Shown here: piece by piece, positions 17,248-25,059 of the stretch
Layout: each line of letters starts with the position of its first letter
Numbering within the stretch: position 1 is the stretch's first letter
Origin: Sphingobium nicotianae
Lineage (GTDB): Bacteria; Pseudomonadota; Alphaproteobacteria; Sphingomonadales; Sphingomonadaceae
Direction: 5' to 3'
Assembly: GCF_018603885.1 (NCBI RefSeq)
Contig: NZ_JAHGAW010000001.1
Location: forward strand, 62,001 to 126,000
Length of the DNA: 64,000 nt
Notes under the pieces: model-generated
Seen by the model: only the letters and a program-made list of their open reading frames with translations
Databases searched by the model: none
Told to the model about the DNA's origin: nothing
Made by a program: the position numbers and the translations under genes

Positions 17248-18596
17248 ACATGCGGACATCCAAGATCGCGCTCTTCGTGCTGTTCGTGGTCTATTTCTTC
17301 AGTTCGATCGATCGCTCGATCGTCGGCATCCTTGCGCAGCCGGTCAAGGAGGAACTGCTGCTATCCGACACGGAGCTGGGATTTCTCACCGGCTTCGCCT
17401 TCAGCGCCGTGTACATGCTGTTCGGTCTGCCCATGGCACGGATCGCGGATCAGGGCAGGCGAGTGAACATCCTCGCCCTCTGCGTCGCCTTTTGGTCGAT
17501 CATGACCGCGCTGTGCGGGATGAGCCTTAACTTCATGCAGCTCTGCCTCGCGCGGATGGGCGTCGGCGTCGGCGAGGCCGGTTGCCTGCCCACCTCGCAT
17601 TCGCTGATCAGCGACTATTTCCCGCCCAGCCACCGCACCAAAGCGCTCGCCATTTATGGCCTCGGCTATCCCGCAGGCGCTTTGGCCGGCTCGATTATCG
17701 GTGGTTTCGTGCTGGATCACTGGGGTTGGCGCACTGCTTTCTATGTAGTGGGTTTGCCCGGACTTCTCGTCGCGCTGGCCACATGGTGGGTGGTCAAGGA
17801 GCCGCAACGTGGACAGTCAGATTCCAGCGATGACCCGGATTCCAGCCTTACCGAACCGCGCTCGTTTCGTGACGTTGCCGCAATGCTGTGCGGGTCACAG
17901 GTGCTGCGGCACATGCTCTTTGCGATGACCGTCCTCGCCATCTTCACCAGCCCAACCGCCACCTTCCTCGGTGCCTTCCTGGTGCGCAAGTTTCATATCT
18001 CCTACACCGAGGTCGGAATGATCTTCGGCATTTCGATGATGCTCGCCGCGTCATTCTCGACATTGTTTGGCGGCATCCTCGCGCAACGTCTGGCACGGCG
18101 TGACCAGCGCTGGCTATTGTGGTTTCCGGCGATCAGCGTGTCGATCGCCATGCCATTCTATGTGACGGCGCTCCTACAGGACAGCCCCTACCATCTCGGC
18201 TATTGGCTGTTCTTCGGCGCCTTGTGCAACGCCACTTACCTCGCGCCCTGCTATACCGTGCTTTACAGCATCATCCCTCCGGGCGGGCGCGCCAAGGCCG
18301 CTGTAATCGTGAGTATCCTGATCGGTCTGGTCGGACAGAGCTTCGGCCCTCTCCTTGCCGGCATCGCCAGTGACATGATCGCCGCCGACCGGTTCGGCCA
18401 CGGTTTTGCGGCGGCATGTCCTGGCGGCATGGCGCCAAAAGGTGCCGCCGCTGTGCTTGACGCCGCGTGCCGTGGCGCCGTGGTCGATGCGACGCAGATT
18501 GTACTCATCGTCACGATGATCATCACGGTGTGGCCGGCTTTTCACTTCTATCTGGCGGCCCGGAAAATGACCCCGCCGTTCGGACGTGCACTATGA
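17235..18596 (+). CDS. MFS transporter, spinster type
   Basis: A 12-helix major facilitator of 453 residues (start ATG 17235 or 17250). The first helix has YFFSSIDRSIVGILAQPVKE, the spinster-like signature of sphingomonad carriers. The helix 2-3 loop is GLPMARIADQGRR and helix 4 has RMGVGVGEAGCLPTSHSLI. A cysteine-containing loop before the last helix (AACPGG, DAACRG) is unusual. Together with the TonB receptor before it, it should move the same solute across the inner membrane. Confidence 0.9.
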   Translation: MSAVNMRTSKIALFVLFVVYFFSSIDRSIVGILAQPVKEELLLSDTELGFLTGFAFSAVYMLFGLPMARIADQGRRVNILALCVAFWSIMTALCGMSLNFMQLCLARMGVGVGEAGCLPTSHSLISDYFPPSHRTKALAIYGLGYPAGALAGSIIGGFVLDHWGWRTAFYVVGLPGLLVALATWWVVKEPQRGQSDSSDDPDSSLTEPRSFRDVAAMLCGSQVLRHMLFAMTVLAIFTSPTATFLGAFLVRKFHISYTEVGMIFGISMMLAASFSTLFGGILAQRLARRDQRWLLWFPAISVSIAMPFYVTALLQDSPYHLGYWLFFGALCNATYLAPCYTVLYSIIPPGGRAKAAVIVSILIGLVGQSFGPLLAGIASDMIAADRFGHGFAAACPGGMAPKGAAAVLDAACRGAVVDATQIVLIVTMIITVWPAFHFYLAARKMTPPFGRAL

Positions 18597-18666
18597 CTGA
18601 AGATCGCCGCTACGTAGCACGGTCTCGCAGATTACCGATACCCTCCAGCCAAGCGAAGGAGCATCA

Positions 18667-19113
18667 ATGACTAGTCACGCAACGGAGATGGCGGATCGCG
18701 TTGCGATCCACAATCTGCTCATGGAATATGGCGCCGCCCTCGACCGGCGAGATTTTGACGCCTTTGGCAAATTATTTGGCGCCGACGGCCGCTACGGAAC
18801 GCTTGAAAACGCCTCCATCGGGCCGGAAGCAGGCGCGATGATGCGAGAACGCTATGAGACCGGTAATAACACGATCCATGTTCCCAATTTCCACCTCTTC
18901 TTCAACGAGGTTATTTGGTTTGAGACACCGGATCGGGCTCGCTCCACCTCCGCCTGCATGTTCATGACGACCCCGGACCAGGAGTCGCGGCAGCTCTCGA
19001 TCGCCGTCGCGGCGACCTACGACGACGAAATCGTGCGCGAAAAAGACGGCACCTGGCGCTTCGCACGCCGCACGTTGCTACCCTTCAAGAATGGCCCGAC
19101 GACACCCAAGTAG
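18667..19113 (+). CDS. SnoaL-like / NTF2-fold protein
   Basis: A 148-residue protein with the start of the SnoaL-like family: DRVAIHNLLMEYGAALDRRD, then DAFGKLFGADGRYG. This small alpha+beta barrel fold serves as polyketide cyclase, dehydratase, isomerase or ring-hydroxylating beta-like subunit. The Tyr and Asp of the pocket (EYGAALDRRDF) are present, plus a His pair (TIHVPNFHLFF) like the active-site His of the family. AAGGAG precedes ATG 18667. Placed 70 bases after the MFS gene in the same direction, it probably acts on the imported compound. Confidence 0.82.
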   Translation: MTSHATEMADRVAIHNLLMEYGAALDRRDFDAFGKLFGADGRYGTLENASIGPEAGAMMRERYETGNNTIHVPNFHLFFNEVIWFETPDRARSTSACMFMTTPDQESRQLSIAVAATYDDEIVREKDGTWRFARRTLLPFKNGPTTPK

Positions 19114-19379
19114 GGAAACGCGGCCGGCTTCGTATCCGAATCGTGCGAGGGCAAAAGCGCGGGCGCCTTTCCGGGGCAGCCTCACGAGACCATTTTGAGC
19201 CGGTTTCACTCGCGGTGACGACATTTCCTCCGAAAAAAGAACTTTGGTATAGGTTCGAAAATCTTGGCGCAGTGTCTTGGCAAGATGAACCGGGAATGCC
19301 TCAAAAGCGGGCGTTCAAAGGGCCACATTGCACGCCCGATATCGCCCATTCGTTCATGTGATGGAGATTGGCGTGAGCC
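19114..19379. other. Gene-free stretch before an SDR remnant
   Basis: The gap 19114-19975 is 862 bases. Its first 270 bases show no coding signal I can assign and no strong hairpin. The rest contains a decayed SDR gene and AT-rich regulatory sequence, listed separately. Confidence 0.4.
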
Positions 19380-19813
19380 TTCGGTTTGCAGGCTCGGCGC
19401 TAGGAGATCTGGCAATCCCGCCTCCTGCCAAGCGCGACACCTCACAGCTCGCCCCGCGTCTAATGTGACCTCGAGCGTCACACTCGGCGATTTCCCCGTT
19501 CGCTTCGGCCTACAGGGCGACGAAGCAAGCGATCGAGGGCGCACTGTGCATGCTATTTCGATGTGCGCGAGTAACGGTCAAGCCCGGCTATGCGCCGACC
19601 GCCCGCTTCGGGGCCAATGCCATCGTTCCGGGCCATCAGCTTCCGGTTGACAATACCGCCTTTGCCCGACGAATCCTCGAAGGCTTCGGCCAGCCGGCCG
19701 TGGCCACCAAAGAGTGCGACGTCGCAGAGCGATCTTACCTGACAGCCACGCTTTCCCGCCGGTCCAGAGCGCCGTCACGCTTGCCAGGTGCCTCAACTGC
19801 CGCACCATGCTGA
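19380..19813 (+). pseudogene. Decayed short-chain dehydrogenase/reductase gene
   Basis: Read by hand. In one frame, about 19463-19498 gives NVTSSVTLGDFPV, the SDR strand-5 motif with its catalytic Ser. One base later, from 19499, another frame reads FASAYRATKQAIEG, the YxxxK active site, then VTVKPGYAPTARFGANAIV, an SDR substrate loop, and FARRILEGFGQPAVATKE with DVAE. A second shift seems to follow near 19800. The N-terminal Rossmann half cannot be followed. At least one frameshift makes this a pseudogene, perhaps a former catabolic step of this cluster. The 5' limit is approximate. Confidence 0.6.
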
Positions 19814-19897
19814 TCTCCCCGCGAAGCTGGCATAGAGGCGAGCCAGGGCCGACGGCACCGAGCCAAACAATAGAACTCATAAAAAATCATCTTAAAA

Positions 19898-19924
19898 AAA
19901 ATGAATTGCAGAACAATTCATTTT
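19898..19924. promoter_or_regulatory. AT-rich inverted repeat upstream of the second MFS gene
   Basis: Perfect 11-bp arms, aaaatgaattg (19898-19908) and caattcatttt (19914-19924), with a 5-nt centre, 52 bases before the MFS start. Just upstream, ataaaaaatcatct resembles tcaaaaatcatct at the UGSC operon promoter, and aaaaaaatgaattg resembles the reverse of caatcatttttttt there. A shared MarR-type operator is plausible. Confidence 0.5.
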
Positions 19925-19975
19925 GATCCATCTGGTCTGGAAGAAAATGATATTCTGCGCAACGGATAGGGGTGG

Positions 19976-21343
19976 ATGAGCGCAATAACCGAAGCAGATG
20001 CTGGATCGGCCAGTGAACCGGAAACTGCCTCCTCTCGGGGGGCGGGATGGATGGTCTGGTACTCGGTCGTGCTTATCGCTCTGGTCTCGACCATGTCGAA
20101 CATCGATCGCGGCATCATCAACCTGCTCGTCCAGCCGATCAAGGCTGATCTGGCGCTGTCAGACACATCGGTCAGCCTGCTGGTCGGCTTCGCTTTCTCC
20201 TTCTTCTACATGCTGTGCGGCCTGCCAATGGCTCGCGTCGCCGACGCAGGCAACCGCAAGATCATCCTGACGAGCGCACTGGCAATCTGGAGCTGCGCGA
20301 CGGCCCTATGTGGCCTCGCGCAAAGCTTCTGGCAGTTATTTGCCGCGCGCGGCCTCGTCGGCGGGGGCGAGTCAGTGAAGGGCCCCTGCTCGATGTCGAT
20401 GATCTCGGACATCGTCCCCCGCCATCATATGCCCCGCGCCTTCGCCATCTATCAGCTTGGCATCAATGCCGGCCAGGGTGGCGCGCTGATCATCGGCGGC
20501 TTTCTCATCGCCTGGCTGGCGGGCATGCCGCCCATCGAGTTGCCCGCCGGCATTGTCATCAAGGAATGGCATGCCGTCTTCCTGCTCTGTGGCTTTCCCG
20601 GCCTGTTGCTGGCGCTCCTGATGCTGCTCACCATCAAGGAGCCTGTCCGTCGCGGGCGCAAGGTGAGAGGCAGCGTCCCGATCAAGGATGTCGTTAAATT
20701 TTTCGGCTCGAACTGGCGCATCTATCTGCCGCTTTTGCTCAGCATCGCGATCGCATCGATCGAATCGTTCGGGATGATCGTCTGGCGGCCGGCCTTTTTC
20801 GAGCGCAGCTTTGGCTGGGGGCCCGAAGTTGTCGGACCGCTGCTCGGTACGATGATGTTGATCTCGACGCCGATTGGCTTGGGAATCGGCGCGTTCATCG
20901 CGGAACATTTCGTGCGCCAAGGCCGCAATGACGCGATGCTGCGCGTGGTCTTCCTATCGCATGTGGTCGCTCTGCCCCTGGCGATTGCAATGCCGCTGAT
21001 GCCAAACCCCTGGATGGCCTTCGGTATGGGGTTTCTCGCATCCGTGGCGGCGTCGATGGCGGCCCCCGGCCAGAATTCGGCCTTCCAGATCATTACGCCC
21101 AACGAAATGCGGGGGCAGATCAACGCCGTTTATCTGTTCAGCATCAGCGTGATCGGCGGGGGGCTCGGGCCGACGGCCATCGCCCTCATCACCGATTTCG
21201 TTTTCGAAGACGAGAATATGCTGCGCTACGCAATGGCGCTCTTCGTCGCCATCGTCGGCCCGATCGGCGTGTTGCTGACCTGGCTCGCAATGAAACCTTA
21301 TGGCGAGGCGGTCCGCCGCTTCGATCTGGAATCGCCTGGCTGA
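19976..21343 (+). CDS. MFS transporter, spinster type (second copy)
   Basis: A 455-residue carrier related to the one at 17235: both have the SNIDRGIINLLVQPIKADL/SSIDRSIVGILAQPVKEEL first-helix pattern, PMARVADAGNRK and a GGGESVKGP helix 4. Twelve hydrophobic helices are evident. Loop 6-7 is hydrophilic (IKEPVRRGRKVRGS). It starts at ATG 19976 behind ggataggggtgg. It stands between the SDR remnant and the second TonB receptor, forming a second receptor/carrier pair of the cluster. Confidence 0.9.
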   Translation: MSAITEADAGSASEPETASSRGAGWMVWYSVVLIALVSTMSNIDRGIINLLVQPIKADLALSDTSVSLLVGFAFSFFYMLCGLPMARVADAGNRKIILTSALAIWSCATALCGLAQSFWQLFAARGLVGGGESVKGPCSMSMISDIVPRHHMPRAFAIYQLGINAGQGGALIIGGFLIAWLAGMPPIELPAGIVIKEWHAVFLLCGFPGLLLALLMLLTIKEPVRRGRKVRGSVPIKDVVKFFGSNWRIYLPLLLSIAIASIESFGMIVWRPAFFERSFGWGPEVVGPLLGTMMLISTPIGLGIGAFIAEHFVRQGRNDAMLRVVFLSHVVALPLAIAMPLMPNPWMAFGMGFLASVAASMAAPGQNSAFQIITPNEMRGQINAVYLFSISVIGGGLGPTAIALITDFVFEDENMLRYAMALFVAIVGPIGVLLTWLAMKPYGEAVRRFDLESPG

Positions 21344-21449
21344 GACCGGCGGGCTGAGCGCCGGCAGTCGATCGACCGGTGAATCACTTTAGGCAACCGC
21401 CGGCAAACGACCGGGGCCTGTTTTGCGACGTCAGCTTTGGGAGAGAGAG

Positions 21450-24329
21450 ATGCTCATGCCACGAATGAATGGTCTTCGTATGAAGGTATATATGAGCCTG
21501 TCGGCAAGTGCCGTTGCATGTGCCTGGGTGACAGCCTTGCCGCAGGCTGCTTTCGCGCAGGAGACGGCCGGCGCGGCTGCCGAACAAGCCGGCGAGGCAG
21601 GAACTGCCGGCGATGAGGCGATTGTGGTGACCGGTTCGCGGCTCGCTGGTGGCTTCAAGGCGCCGACGCCCGTCACTGTTTTGGGCGAGGACAGGATCAC
21701 CGCGCTCGCAGCAACCAATCTCGGCGATGTCATGAACCGGCTGCCCGCCTTCCGGATGGCGACTGCGCCGACGACCGCTCTCTCCAGCACGGGTTCGGGC
21801 GGCAATCTGGGCGCGCGCTATCTCGACTTGCGTGGTCTTGGTGCAAGCCGGACACTTTTGCTGGTCGACGGGAAACGCTTCGTTCCCAGCTCAATTCTGG
21901 GCTCGGTCGACGCCAATCTCATTCCCGCCCTGCTCGTCAAACGGGTGGAGATCGTGACAGGCGGCGCGTCCGCGGCCTACGGGTCGGACGCCGTCGCCGG
22001 TGTCGTCAATATCATTCTCGACAGCAAGCTGGATGGGTTCCGCGCCCAGGTACAGGCCGGCACGTCGCAGATTGGCGATGCCAATACGCGGCAGGCATCG
22101 CTCGCGGCCGGGACCGGATTCGCCGGCGGCCGCGGACATATTGTCGTGGCGGGCGAGTGGTCCGATGACGGTGCGGCCGGGGGCTGTTATACGCGCGACT
22201 GGTGCTCCGCCGAATGGGGCATCTTCCAGAACACGGCCTTCCGCACCAATGGCCTGCCGGCGAGCATCTGGACGCCCGGCGTGCGCGCGGCGACGATGAC
22301 CCAGACCGGCATCATCAACAGCCCCAATGCGCTGCGTGGTATCACCTTCAATCCCGATGGCTCCGTGCGCGCGACGCCGTTCCAATATGGCGCGACGCCG
22401 GGAGTCGAGACGATGATTGGCGGCGAAGGCTATGGCAGCAACTGGCGCCTTGCCGTTCCATATCTCAAGATTCCGGTGCAGCGCTACAGCCTGTTTGCCA
22501 ATCTTGAATATGACGTGACCGACAGCATCAAGGCCGTGGTTACGGCTTCCTACGGGCAAAGCGAGGCGCAGAACCGCGGCGCCGCGCTGTTCGAGCGCGC
22601 CCTCACCATCAACGCGGCCAATCCCTTCATCCCAGCCCCGCTCAAGGCCCAGCTTGCGGCCAACAACGTCTCATCGTTCGTGTTCGGGCGGTTGGGTTCG
22701 TTCATCCTCGGCAGCCAGGATATCGATCCCACGGCCGCACGGGGCAAGGCCACGACCTTCCGCATCGCGAGCGGCCTTCAGGGCTCCCTGGGCGGCTCAT
22801 GGCGTTGGGATGCCTATTATCAATATGGTGCCAGCGATTATCGGGTGAACAGCTACAACATCAAGAATCTCGCCAATTTCCCGCTGGCGCTCGATGCCGT
22901 GATGGGCCCGAACGGACCGATGTGTCGCTCGACGCTCACGAATCCCACCAATGGCTGCGTGCCGCTCAACCTCTTCGGCAGCGGAAATTTCAGCCAGGCG
23001 GCGTTCAACTATGCCTTCGGCTCGCCATGGCAGACGCAGAAGTTGCGGCAGCATGTCGCCGCCGTGAACATCCGTGGCAACCTCGTCGATCTGTGGGCGG
23101 GACCGCTCGCAGTCGCCGCGGGCCTGGAATATCGCCGCGACACGACCAAGACCGATGCCGACGCGATCGGCCAGGCGCTGGGCTGGCAATATGGCAATGG
23201 CGCCCGATACAGCGGCCGCATCATCACCAAGGAAGGCTATGTCGAGGGTCTGCTGCCGCTCGCCAAGGACATGTCCTTCGCCAAGCTGATCGAACTAAAC
23301 GCCGCCGCACGCGTCACCGACTATAGCACGAGCGGCACGGTCACGACCTGGAAGGCCGGACTGGTTTACGAGCCGATCGACGGCATCCGCTTCCGCGTGA
23401 CGCGCTCGCGCGACATTCGTGCCCCCAACGCGCAGGAACTCTTCAACCCGGGCGGCGCGACGCCGGGCAATGTGGTCGACCGCCGCACCAATATCTCGAC
23501 GATCGCGCGCGTGCGGACGGGTGGCAACCCCAACCTTGTCCCGGAGATCGCCAAGACATGGACGGCAGGCGTCGTCCTGACCCCCGGCGGCGAAGGCATA
23601 TTGAAGCCACTTCGCCTGTCGGTCGACTGGTTCGATATCTCGCTGAACGGTGCCATCTCGACGATCAGCGCGCAGACGATCGTCGATCGTTGTCAGCTCC
23701 AGAACGCAACCGACTATTGCAGCCTGATCACCCAAGGACCTGACAATGTCATCACCGAGGTGCGTGCCTTCTCGCTCAACCTCAATCAGCTGATTGCGCG
23801 CGGCGTTGACGCGGAACTGGCTTACCGGGTTCAGCTGGGCAGCAAGAGCAGTGTCGATTTCAACATATTGGGCACTTACAACAAGGATCTCATCACCGTG
23901 GACTCGGTCGGCGCGATAAATCGTGCCGGTCAGACCGGCATGCAGAATCTGGGCGCGACCGGCATCCCGCGCTGGAGCGTGACCTCGACGACGACGATCC
24001 AGACCGGCCCGGTCAAGACCACGATCGAGAATCGCTACATCCCCAAGGGCATCTATGATCCGACTTTGATCGGTCCGGAGGATGCGGGCTATGCCAACAC
24101 GCTGACCAACAGCATCTCGACCAATCGCGTGTCCGGGCGCTTCTATACCAATCTGGGCATTTCGGTGGCGGTCGAGAGTGGCGCGCGGACGCAGTTCGAG
24201 CTCTATGGCTTCGTCGGCAATCTGTTCAATCAGGATCCGCCGATCTCGCCGGGATCGACATCGACCAATCCCGCACTCTTCGACACGATCGGCCGCTCGT
24301 TCCAGGCCGGCGTACGTGTCCGCCACTGA
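21450..24329 (+). CDS. TonB-dependent outer-membrane receptor (second)
   Basis: A 959-residue receptor; I use ATG 21450 after GGGAGAG. The signal peptide ends near LPQAAFAQE. The TonB-box-like EAIVVTGSRLAGG opens the plug (SRLAGGFKAPTPVTVLGED to GGASAAYGSDAVAGVVNI). The barrel ends RSFQAGVRVRH, with His and not Phe last, a less common ending. It is of the group often named after the sphingomonad TonB-dependent receptors that take up organic compounds. It is not closely similar in length or sequence to the receptor at 14454. Confidence 0.93.
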   Translation: MLMPRMNGLRMKVYMSLSASAVACAWVTALPQAAFAQETAGAAAEQAGEAGTAGDEAIVVTGSRLAGGFKAPTPVTVLGEDRITALAATNLGDVMNRLPAFRMATAPTTALSSTGSGGNLGARYLDLRGLGASRTLLLVDGKRFVPSSILGSVDANLIPALLVKRVEIVTGGASAAYGSDAVAGVVNIILDSKLDGFRAQVQAGTSQIGDANTRQASLAAGTGFAGGRGHIVVAGEWSDDGAAGGCYTRDWCSAEWGIFQNTAFRTNGLPASIWTPGVRAATMTQTGIINSPNALRGITFNPDGSVRATPFQYGATPGVETMIGGEGYGSNWRLAVPYLKIPVQRYSLFANLEYDVTDSIKAVVTASYGQSEAQNRGAALFERALTINAANPFIPAPLKAQLAANNVSSFVFGRLGSFILGSQDIDPTAARGKATTFRIASGLQGSLGGSWRWDAYYQYGASDYRVNSYNIKNLANFPLALDAVMGPNGPMCRSTLTNPTNGCVPLNLFGSGNFSQAAFNYAFGSPWQTQKLRQHVAAVNIRGNLVDLWAGPLAVAAGLEYRRDTTKTDADAIGQALGWQYGNGARYSGRIITKEGYVEGLLPLAKDMSFAKLIELNAAARVTDYSTSGTVTTWKAGLVYEPIDGIRFRVTRSRDIRAPNAQELFNPGGATPGNVVDRRTNISTIARVRTGGNPNLVPEIAKTWTAGVVLTPGGEGILKPLRLSVDWFDISLNGAISTISAQTIVDRCQLQNATDYCSLITQGPDNVITEVRAFSLNLNQLIARGVDAELAYRVQLGSKSSVDFNILGTYNKDLITVDSVGAINRAGQTGMQNLGATGIPRWSVTSTTTIQTGPVKTTIENRYIPKGIYDPTLIGPEDAGYANTLTNSISTNRVSGRFYTNLGISVAVESGARTQFELYGFVGNLFNQDPPISPGSTSTNPALFDTIGRSFQAGVRVRH

Positions 24330-24339
24330 CGATTGGTCA

Positions 24340-24368
24340 GACGCCGCCGGTCCGGCATCGGCGGCGTC
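24340..24368. terminator. Hairpin between convergent receptor and marR genes
   Basis: Perfect 9-bp arms gacgccgcc (24340-24348) and ggcggcgtc (24360-24368) around an 11-nt loop lie between the receptor stop (24329) and the marR stop (24393). A two-way transcription end is likely, although no T run is present. Confidence 0.5.
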
Positions 24369-24392
24369 ACGGCTCCTGACGCACGTGGCAGA

Positions 24393-24902
24393 TCAATCGT
24401 CCCGCTGGTCTTCAGTGGCGAGAATCTGGTATGCCCGCTCGAGAAATTCGAAGAACTGGGCCATCTCGCCCGGCGAGAAGGCAGCGCGAATGGAGGTTTC
24501 GGTTTTCATCGCCTCGACGAACATTTCGTTCATCAGCGTCTCGCCTGCCGGGGTCAGATATAGCGAACTGCGCCGCCGATCGACCGACGAGCGCGCGCGA
24601 ATGGCGAGGCCTCGCCGTTCGAGTTCATCGACGATCGCCACGAGCAGCGAGCGATCGAGACCACCGACGCGGGCGAGATCAATCTGCGAACAGCCCGGAT
24701 TGGCAGCAATCAGGGCCATGGTGGTGAATGTGCCGGAGCGCATCCCATATGGCGCGAAGGCCGCCGTCACCCGTTCGCCGAGCAATGTCAGAAGGCCGCG
24801 TAGCCGAAACGAGAGGCGATTTGCCATGAGCCCCGATTTGAGCTGCTGGTCGCCCGTCGTTTCCCGCTGTTCGCTGACCGTCACTGGGTCTTCTGCTGCC
24901 AT
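24393..24902 (-). CDS. MarR-family transcriptional regulator
   Basis: A 169-residue winged-helix dimer. GMRSGTFTTMALIAANPGCS followed by QIDLARVGGLDRSLLVAIVDELE is the recognition helix region, and RGLAIRARSSVDRRRSSLYLT is the wing with its Asp-Arg-Arg motif. It faces away from the UGSC operon across a 157-base gap with a good promoter and AT-rich dyads. I expect it to repress that operon and itself until the substrate or a metabolite binds. Confidence 0.9.
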   Translation of the reverse strand: MAAEDPVTVSEQRETTGDQQLKSGLMANRLSFRLRGLLTLLGERVTAAFAPYGMRSGTFTTMALIAANPGCSQIDLARVGGLDRSLLVAIVDELERRGLAIRARSSVDRRRSSLYLTPAGETLMNEMFVEAMKTETSIRAAFSPGEMAQFFEFLERAYQILATEDQRDD

Positions 24903-24977
24903 GCGTCACTCCGGTGTCCGATCTAGGATGACCGTCGCGAAATGGCAAAACTTATCTGCCTGTCAAAAATCATCTCG

Positions 24978-25015
24978 TTGACAATCATTTTTTTTCAACT
25001 TATTTTTTAAATGAT
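24978..25015 (+). promoter_or_regulatory. Promoter and probable MarR operator of the UGSC operon
   Basis: A -35 box TTGACA (24978-24983), a 17-base spacer and a -10 box TATTTT (25001-25006) fit a sigma-70-type promoter, 54 bases before ATG 25060. Dyads cover it: atcattt (24984-24990) with aaatgat (25009-25015), and gtcaa (24962-24966) with ttgac (24978-24982). Such overlap is what a MarR repressor site would show. Confidence 0.6.
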
Positions 25016-25059
25016 CAATAGCGCTGCAGGCGCTTGCCCTCGCGAGGGAAAGGATTTCC

